From JAAYXU01 sp050942555 (lineage in GTDB: Bacteria; Bacillota; Clostridia; Christensenellales; UMGS416), in assembly GCA_050942555.1 (NCBI GenBank), contig JBMNNN010000021.1, positions 1 through 21,263 of the forward strand: a stretch of DNA of 21,263 nucleotides. The letters run 5' to 3'. This document shows, in pieces, positions 16,085-21,263 of this stretch. Position numbers and translations under genes: made by a program. The notes below the pieces were generated by a model. It saw only the letters and a program-made list of their open reading frames with translations, was not told where the DNA came from and searched no databases. How positions within the stretch are numbered: the stretch's first letter is position 1; every line of letters begins with the position of its first letter.

Positions 16085-16348
16085 TTATTCGACGGAGCCG
16101 GTCTCCACCAGCCGGGTAAGCGCAGCGATCGCCTGTTTCTCGTCGTCCCCGCGGGCTACGATATGGAACTCATCCCCCCTCTTGAGACGCAGAGACAGCA
16201 CGCCCATGATCGACTTGGCGTTTACGCGCTTGCTGCCCTGCTCTATCCAGATGGTGGATGCGAATTTCCCGGCTACCTGTACGAGCAGCGCCGCGGTACG
16301 CGACTGAAGCCCCTCGAGATTTTCAATGTTCATGGTCTTTCGGATCAT
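16085..16348 (-). CDS. crh: HPr-like catabolite repression protein (Crh type, Gln15)
   Basis: This 87-residue HPr-fold protein is a regulatory relative of the phosphotransferase carrier HPr. The active-site region is GLQSRTAALLVQ, with Gln15 where HPr has the phosphorylated His15, so it cannot carry phosphate for sugar transport. Arg17 and the regulatory motif KSIMGVLSL with Ser46 are kept, so it should be phosphorylated by HPr kinase and act as co-repressor with CcpA, like Crh of Bacillus. ATG 16348 gives exactly this numbering and follows a GGGGGAG site. The downstream ATG at 16333 lacks a good site. The gene overlaps the whiA 3' end by 26 bases, and whiA-crh is also the order in Bacillus subtilis. 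A terminator follows. It might instead be an HPr paralogue with another role. Confidence 0.9.
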   Translation of the reverse strand: MIRKTMNIENLEGLQSRTAALLVQVAGKFASTIWIEQGSKRVNAKSIMGVLSLRLKRGDEFHIVARGDDEKQAIAALTRLVETGSVE

Positions 16349-17309
16349 CGTTGCTCCCCCTTCTTTCCTGAAGCTCCTGCGCGAAGGCGCACAGCCTTCG
16401 CAGACGATGGTTGACTCCCGACCGTGTCAGTCCCGGTATCATATCGGCCAGATCCTGGAGCGTCGCTTCGGGGTGCTCCAGCCGAAGCTCCGCTACCGTA
16501 CGCAGCGGTTTGCTGAGCGCCGGAAACGCTCCGGCTGCCTCGATATACCGGATGGCCTCGATCTGCCGCGCGGCGGCCCGGTCGCTCTTGCGAAGGTTGG
16601 CGGTGTCGCAGTTGACGGCGCGGTTGACTTCGTTGCGGATCTCCCGGAATACCCGCACGTTTTCCAGCTCCAGCAGCGCGGTAGTGGCCCCGATGAGGCT
16701 GAGCAGCGCGACGATGTGCTCGCTCTCTTTTAAGTATACCACAAAAGCGCGCTTGCGGGACATCATTTTTACATTCAGCTGAAAAGCCCGCAGCATCAGC
16801 ATCAGGCTGCGGGCCACGTCCCTGTTCGACACGACGAACTCGGCGTGATAACCCCGTTCGGGATTCGTGACCGATCCCGCCGCAAGAAAAGCGCCCAGCA
16901 GATAAGCCCGGCGGCAGCAGTCGCGCCGCACAAGGTCCGCGGGCATACCGGCCTCGAAGCGCGAACCGGTTTCCTCCTGGATCAGCACGCCGGTTTCGCC
17001 CAGTATCCTGCGGGCGATCGCGCTGTCGGGAACCCGCACCGTATACCGGGTACGCCGTCCCAGCCGACGCACCTCGCGGAGCACGATCTGGGCCGCAACG
17101 TCGTATTGATCCCGTATGAGCCGGAATATTCGCTCCGCGATCACAGCGTTCTCGGTGTCGATCCGCAGCGAGAGCGCGCCTCCCGATGCGATCTCCAGCG
17201 TGCCCGCCATGCGGACAAACGCCGCCAGCTCGCTCAGCATGCAGCAGTCGTTTCCGAATGGCTCGCGGCTGATTTCCTGCTTGGCGCGCAGGGAAAAGGA
17301 AGGCGGCAT
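16323..17309 (-). CDS. whiA: DNA-binding protein WhiA
   Basis: This 328-residue protein is WhiA, a conserved Gram-positive DNA-binding protein linked to sporulation control in Streptomyces and cell division and chromosome segregation in Bacillus. The N-terminal MPPSFSLRAKQEISRE and the LAGLIDADG-like segment CCRRAYLLGAFLAAGSV (about 130-146) are typical. VNRAVNCDTANLRKSDRAA is the strongly conserved linker, and the C-terminal helix-turn-helix contains LQDLADMIPGLTRSGVNHRL. The start at ATG 17309 follows a run of GGAGGAGGAG. It lies 68 bases after ilvB, with no terminator or clear promoter between, so it may be read from the leu/ilv operon. The upstream neighbours usual for whiA, rapZ and yvcK, are absent. 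Confidence 0.96.
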   Translation of the reverse strand: MPPSFSLRAKQEISREPFGNDCCMLSELAAFVRMAGTLEIASGGALSLRIDTENAVIAERIFRLIRDQYDVAAQIVLREVRRLGRRTRYTVRVPDSAIARRILGETGVLIQEETGSRFEAGMPADLVRRDCCRRAYLLGAFLAAGSVTNPERGYHAEFVVSNRDVARSLMLMLRAFQLNVKMMSRKRAFVVYLKESEHIVALLSLIGATTALLELENVRVFREIRNEVNRAVNCDTANLRKSDRAAARQIEAIRYIEAAGAFPALSKPLRTVAELRLEHPEATLQDLADMIPGLTRSGVNHRLRRLCAFAQELQERRGSNDDPKDHEH

Positions 17310-17377
17310 CTTGCTCCTCCTCCTTTCAGTAAGACAACGCCCCGCCGTCCGCGTACAGGGTTCCGTCGCTTCGACCG

Positions 17378-19039
17378 CTATTCCACGACCTTCATGATGA
17401 TGTTGTCGATCGGCTTATTGGGCGGCACCATCGGGAGCACCATCGTCCTGGGGTCGATCATACACTGGACCAGCGCCGGCCCCTCATGGGCGAGCGCTTC
17501 GCGCAACACCTGCCGGATATCCTCCGGACGCTCGAGCCGCCAGGCCCTCACGCCAAATCCCTCGGCGATGCGGCAGAAATCGACCGGATTGAGTATGGTC
17601 TGCGATAGCCGCCTGTCGTTGAACATGTACTGCCACTGCCGCACCATGCCCAGCGATTCATTATCCATGAGCAGCGTTTTGACCGGAATGCCGTACCGGG
17701 CTGTCGTCGCCATTTCGTTCAGGTTCATCCGGAAGCTCCCATCGCCGGCCACATGCACGACCTGCCGCGCGGGGCATCCCACCTTCGCGCCGATCGCCGC
17801 GCCCAGACCGAATCCCATCGTTCCCAGGCCGCCCGATGTAATAAGATCGCTGCGCCGCCCGAACGTATAGTACTGCGCCGTCCACATCTGGTGCTGTCCC
17901 ACGTCGGTCACGATGATCGCGTCCTCGTCGGTCAGTTCCCGCAGGCAGCGCATGATCTGGCGGGCGATATGGTCTTCGGGCGTACAGGCCCGGTCCTCGG
18001 CGCGCCATTCCTCGATCATGTGCATCCACTCTGTCTGCCGGGGGAGACTGGCGCGCTCGTTGAGCGCCTGAAGCACCATTTTGATGTCGCCTATGACGGC
18101 CTGTACCACGGGTATGTTCTTGTTGACCTCAGCCGGGTCGATATCCATATGCACGACGCGCGCGCCGGGCGCGAAGTGATCCACGATGCCCACCACCCGG
18201 TCGCTGAACCGCGCGCCCACCACGAGAAGCAGGTCGCAGTTGGTCACGCCCATGTTGGAGGCCTTGGAGCCGTGCATGCCCACAAGCCCGGTAAAAAGCG
18301 GGTGATCGCCGGGAAAACCGCCCAGTCCCATCAGACTGCAGGCGACCGGGGCATTGATGCGCTCGGCGAACGCAATGAGCTCGTCGGTCGCTCCCGAGCG
18401 CACGACGCCTCCGCCCGCGTAGATCATCGGTCTGCGGCTTGCGGCGATGAGGGAGAGCGTCTCCTCCACTGCAGCGGGCCGGGGCTGCTTGCGCACCGGC
18501 TTGCGGGGGAGCCCGGCAACCGGTTCGTATTCGCATTTGGCGAAAAAGACATCGACCGGGATATCGATCAGCACCGGGCCGGGCCGGCCCGAAACGGCCA
18601 CCTCAAAGGCTTCGCGGACCACACCGGCCAGATCCTCCACCCGTCGCACCTGATAGTTATGCTTGGTCACCGACATCGTCATGCCGATGATATCGACTTC
18701 CTGAAACGTGTCCTTTCCAAGCCACGGCGTACCCACGTTACCCGTAATGGCGACGATCGGGGACGAGTCCATATAGGCCGTCGCGATGCCGGTGATGAGA
18801 TTCGTCGAGCCGGGGCCCGACGTGGCGATGCATACGCCCACCTTCCCGTTAATGCGGGCGTAGCCGTCGGCCGCGTGGGATGCGCCCTGCTCGTGGGCAG
18901 TCAGTATGTGGCATATGTCCGGGCAGTCGTAAAGCGCGTCATAGAGCGGGATGACCTTACCGCCCGGATACCCGAAAATCGTATCGACCTGCTGCTCCCT
19001 GAGGCATTCCATGACGATACGCGCACCGGTTAACGTCAT
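17378..19039 (-). CDS. ilvB: Acetolactate synthase, large (catalytic) subunit
   Basis: This 553-residue thiamine-diphosphate enzyme joins two pyruvates, or pyruvate and 2-oxobutyrate, in the first shared step of valine, leucine and isoleucine synthesis. The start MTLTGARIVMECLREQQVDT and FGYPGGKVIPLYDAL are typical. Glu50 in AHEQGASHAADGYAR is the catalytic glutamate. FQEVD is the conserved large-subunit motif. The diphosphate-binding motif is GDGSFRMNLNE at about 430. ATG 19039 overlaps the ilvD stop by four bases (ATGA), showing translational coupling. No small regulatory subunit (ilvN/ilvH) or ilvC follows; whiA comes next. The catabolic acetolactate synthase is less likely given the FQEVD motif and the neighbours. 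Confidence 0.96.
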   Translation of the reverse strand: MTLTGARIVMECLREQQVDTIFGYPGGKVIPLYDALYDCPDICHILTAHEQGASHAADGYARINGKVGVCIATSGPGSTNLITGIATAYMDSSPIVAITGNVGTPWLGKDTFQEVDIIGMTMSVTKHNYQVRRVEDLAGVVREAFEVAVSGRPGPVLIDIPVDVFFAKCEYEPVAGLPRKPVRKQPRPAAVEETLSLIAASRRPMIYAGGGVVRSGATDELIAFAERINAPVACSLMGLGGFPGDHPLFTGLVGMHGSKASNMGVTNCDLLLVVGARFSDRVVGIVDHFAPGARVVHMDIDPAEVNKNIPVVQAVIGDIKMVLQALNERASLPRQTEWMHMIEEWRAEDRACTPEDHIARQIMRCLRELTDEDAIIVTDVGQHQMWTAQYYTFGRRSDLITSGGLGTMGFGLGAAIGAKVGCPARQVVHVAGDGSFRMNLNEMATTARYGIPVKTLLMDNESLGMVRQWQYMFNDRRLSQTILNPVDFCRIAEGFGVRAWRLERPEDIRQVLREALAHEGPALVQCMIDPRTMVLPMVPPNKPIDNIIMKVVE

Positions 19040-20721
19040 TCTTCCTGTCCTCCCCGTGTGAGATCCTGCAATACCGCGCCCCGATCAGCCGGAGATACCT
19101 GCCGCGCGTACCGGTACAGCCATCCCTTTGTAACCCGCGGTACCGGCGCGGGCAGCCGGGCGAGCCGCTTGGCGATCGTATCCTCATCCACTTCCAGCTG
19201 GATGCTGTGTGCGGGAATATCGATCGATATCATATCGCCCTCGCGCACCGCCGCGATGGGCCCGCCAAGGAACGCCTCGGGCGATATGTGGCCGATCGCC
19301 GCACCGCGCGTTGCGCCGCTGAAGCGGCCGTCGGTGAGCAGCGCGACCGACTGGTCGAGGCCCATTCCGGCAAGCGCCGATGTGGGAGAGAGCATCTCCC
19401 GCATGCCCGGTCCGCCAGCCGGCCCTTCATAGCGGATCACCACGACGTCTCCGGAGCGGATCTTCCCGCCCAGTATCGCGGCGATCGACTCGTCCTCGCT
19501 GTCAAATACGCGGGCGGGACCGCGGTGAACCAGCATTGACGGGGCCACTGCCGACTGCTTGACGACGCAGCCATTGGGCGCGATGTTTCCCCACAGCACC
19601 GCGATGCCGCCGGTCGGCGAGTACGGGTTTTCGATAGGCCGGATTACGCGCTCGTCCAGTATGCGCGCGTCCCCCACCGACTCGGCCAGCGTGCAGCCCG
19701 CGACCGTCATCGTCCCGCCATGCAGCAGTCCCGCGCCAAGAAGCTGCGCCAGCACCGCCGATACCCCTCCCGCCTCGTCCAGGTCGGCCACATGGCAGGG
19801 TCCGGCCGGGCTCAGGCGGCACAGGTTGGGCGTACGGGCGCTCACCTCATTGACGAGCGCAAGATTGAGCGCGATGCCCACCTCGTTGGCGATCGCGGGA
19901 AGGTGCAGCGCCGAATTCGTGCTGCATCCCAGCGCCATATCGAGCGCCAGAGCGTTCAGGAACGCCTTGCGGGTCAGTATCGCCGAAGGCCGGATGTCCC
20001 TTCGCACCAGCTCCATGAGCTTCATACCGCTTTCCTTGGCCAGCCGGATCCGGGCCGCCATGACCGCCGGGATGGTTCCGTTGCCCGGAAGCGCCATGCC
20101 CAGCGCCTCCGAGAGGCAGTTCATGCTGTTGGCGGTGAACATGCCCGCGCAGGAGCCACATCCGGGGCAGGAGCTGTCCTCGACCGCCGTGAGCTCTGAA
20201 ATGTCCATGCGTCCGGCCGCGCACGCGCCCACCGCCTCGAATACGCCGGTAAGGCTCGTATCCACGCCCTGACGCCGGCCGGGCAGCATCGGCCCGCCGC
20301 TTATGAGTATCGCGGGCCGGTCAAGCCGGGCAGCTACCATCAGCATGCCGGGCACGATTTTATCGCAGTTGGTAACCAGCGCGACGCCGTCGCAGCCGTG
20401 CGCGGTGACCATTGTCTCCACCGAGTCGGCAATGAGTTCCCGGGATGCCAGCGAATAGCGCATTCCCTCGTGGCCCATCGCGATGCCGTCGCAGACCCCG
20501 ATCGCAGGCATCAGAACCGGCGTTCCGCCGGCCATGCGCACGCCGTCCATGACGGCCTGCGCGACCCTGTCGAGGTGCATGTGCCCGGGCACGACCTGGC
20601 TGTATGCGCTGATGACCGCGATGAATGGCCGTGATATTTCCTCATCCGTAAGGCCAAGCGCCCGCAGCAGCGAGCGATGCGGCGCGCGCCCGATTCCTTT
20701 TTTGATGCTGTCGCTGTACAT
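19036..20721 (-). CDS. ilvD: Dihydroxy-acid dehydratase
   Basis: This 561-residue iron-sulfur enzyme dehydrates 2,3-dihydroxy acids to 2-keto acids in valine and isoleucine synthesis. NCDKIVPGMLM (Cys119) and SSCPGCGSCAGMFTANSM (Cys191 in GSCAGM) carry cluster ligands. In the N-terminal region VVPGHMHL has Gly where [2Fe-2S] enzymes have Cys; this Gly form is seen in Escherichia coli IlvD, an oxygen-labile [4Fe-4S] enzyme. ATG 20721 follows AGGAGG (GGAGG at 20729-20733) with 7-base spacing. The open frame continues upstream through leuB but that part is not coding. It lies 26 bases after leuB and overlaps ilvB by four bases. Confidence 0.97.
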   Translation of the reverse strand: MYSDSIKKGIGRAPHRSLLRALGLTDEEISRPFIAVISAYSQVVPGHMHLDRVAQAVMDGVRMAGGTPVLMPAIGVCDGIAMGHEGMRYSLASRELIADSVETMVTAHGCDGVALVTNCDKIVPGMLMVAARLDRPAILISGGPMLPGRRQGVDTSLTGVFEAVGACAAGRMDISELTAVEDSSCPGCGSCAGMFTANSMNCLSEALGMALPGNGTIPAVMAARIRLAKESGMKLMELVRRDIRPSAILTRKAFLNALALDMALGCSTNSALHLPAIANEVGIALNLALVNEVSARTPNLCRLSPAGPCHVADLDEAGGVSAVLAQLLGAGLLHGGTMTVAGCTLAESVGDARILDERVIRPIENPYSPTGGIAVLWGNIAPNGCVVKQSAVAPSMLVHRGPARVFDSEDESIAAILGGKIRSGDVVVIRYEGPAGGPGMREMLSPTSALAGMGLDQSVALLTDGRFSGATRGAAIGHISPEAFLGGPIAAVREGDMISIDIPAHSIQLEVDEDTIAKRLARLPAPVPRVTKGWLYRYARQVSPADRGAVLQDLTRGGQEE

Positions 20722-20747
20722 ACCGCTTCCTCCTATTTTGATTGGCG

Positions 20748-21263
20748 TCACTGTCCGATGCGTGCGATCACAGCGTCGGTCATTTGCCTGGTTCCCCATA
20801 CCGTCTCGCCGGGGCGGGCGATGTCGCCGGTACGCCCGCCTTCGCGGAGCACCGCATCCACCGCGCCCTCGACCGCCAGGGCCTCTTCCGGCAGGCCCAG
20901 CGAATAGCGCAGCAGCAGCGCGGCCGACAGTATCATCGCAAGCGGATTGGCCGCGTCTTTGCCCGCTATGTCGGGCGCTGAGCCGTGCACCGGCTCGTAG
21001 AGCCCGAACGTGCCGTCCGAAAGGCTGGCTGACGGAAGCATGCCGATGGATCCGATGATCGCGCCCGCGATATCCGAAAGAATATCGCCAAAGAGATTCC
21101 CCGTCACGATGACGTCGAACTGCCCCGGATTGAGCGCCATCTGCATCGCGGCGTTGTCCACATACAGGTGATTCAGCGTCACGTCGGGGTATTCGCACGC
21201 CATCCGCTCTACGACCGAGCGCCACAGGCGCGAGCTTTCCAGCACGTTTGCCTTGTCCACGCT
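20748..21263 (-). CDS. leuB: 3-isopropylmalate dehydrogenase, C-terminal part (cut by window edge)
   Basis: The last 171 residues of LeuB are present and the frame is open at the window edge. This enzyme oxidises 3-isopropylmalate in leucine synthesis using NAD. SVDKANVLESSRLWR holds the substrate-contacting lysine. GNLFGDILSDIAGAIIGSIG carries metal-binding aspartates, and EPVHGSAPDIAGKDAANPLA is the family's cofactor-binding motif. The TGA at 20748-20750 is followed after 26 bases by ilvD. The upstream leu genes are presumably outside the window. Confidence 0.97.
   Translation of the reverse strand, partial: SVDKANVLESSRLWRSVVERMACEYPDVTLNHLYVDNAAMQMALNPGQFDVIVTGNLFGDILSDIAGAIIGSIGMLPSASLSDGTFGLYEPVHGSAPDIAGKDAANPLAMILSAALLLRYSLGLPEEALAVEGAVDAVLREGGRTGDIARPGETVWGTRQMTDAVIARIGQ

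Noticed and set aside
17753..19033. A 426-codon plus-strand open frame opposite ilvB
   Set aside because: Same codon-register shadow effect; the minus-strand frame is clearly acetolactate synthase.
20722..21225. Long N-terminal extension of IlvD through leuB
   Set aside because: leuB is clearly coded in another frame there, and ATG 20721 has a strong ribosome binding site.

Overview
This is a GC-rich window in which every gene I can support lies on the minus strand, so transcription runs from high to low coordinates. The likely host is a Gram-positive Firmicute, probably an anaerobic clostridial lineage. The evidence is strong AGGAGG-type ribosome binding sites, GTG and TTG starts, the whiA-crh pair, a TRAP (MtrB) homologue, an LplABC-type sugar transporter with a lipoprotein binding protein, and a dihydroxyacid dehydratase of the oxygen-labile type. 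I cannot name a genus. No tRNA, rRNA, CRISPR array, insertion sequence or phage gene was seen, and no stretch over 300 bases lacks a gene.

Right part (about 11.0-21.3 kb) is housekeeping. In transcription order: the 3' part of leuB, ilvD and ilvB (branched-chain amino acid synthesis), then whiA, crh (an HPr-like protein with Gln15 and Ser46), a strong terminator, dnaE (replicative polymerase alpha subunit), mtrB (TRAP, a tryptophan-sensing RNA-binding protein), pfkA, and a second strong terminator. The usual rapZ and yvcK genes upstream of whiA-crh are missing here; a leucine/isoleucine operon takes their place. The 75-codon mtrB between dnaE and pfkA is the most notable small gene. It starts at GTG and has an extended -10 promoter in front of it.

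Left part (1-10.8 kb) is an accessory carbohydrate locus. It opens with a 763-residue membrane-anchored AraC-type regulator. Then come a sigma-A-like promoter with tandem 10-bp repeats upstream, two LplB/LplC-type permeases, a lipoprotein solute-binding protein, and four glycoside-hydrolase-type genes: a GH39-like clan-A enzyme, a GH16 enzyme, a GH50-like clan-A enzyme, and the N-terminus of a DUF6259-like protein cut by the window edge. The three complete hydrolases and the visible N-terminus of the fourth protein show no signal peptide. The likely logic is that the regulator senses an extracellular glycan, the ABC importer takes up oligosaccharides (using an ATPase encoded elsewhere), and they are degraded inside the cell. 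GH16 plus a GH50-like enzyme hints at a beta-linked galactan such as agar or porphyran, or a beta-glucan, but the substrate is not settled. Stable hairpins separate several genes of this operon, including one on each side of the binding-protein gene.
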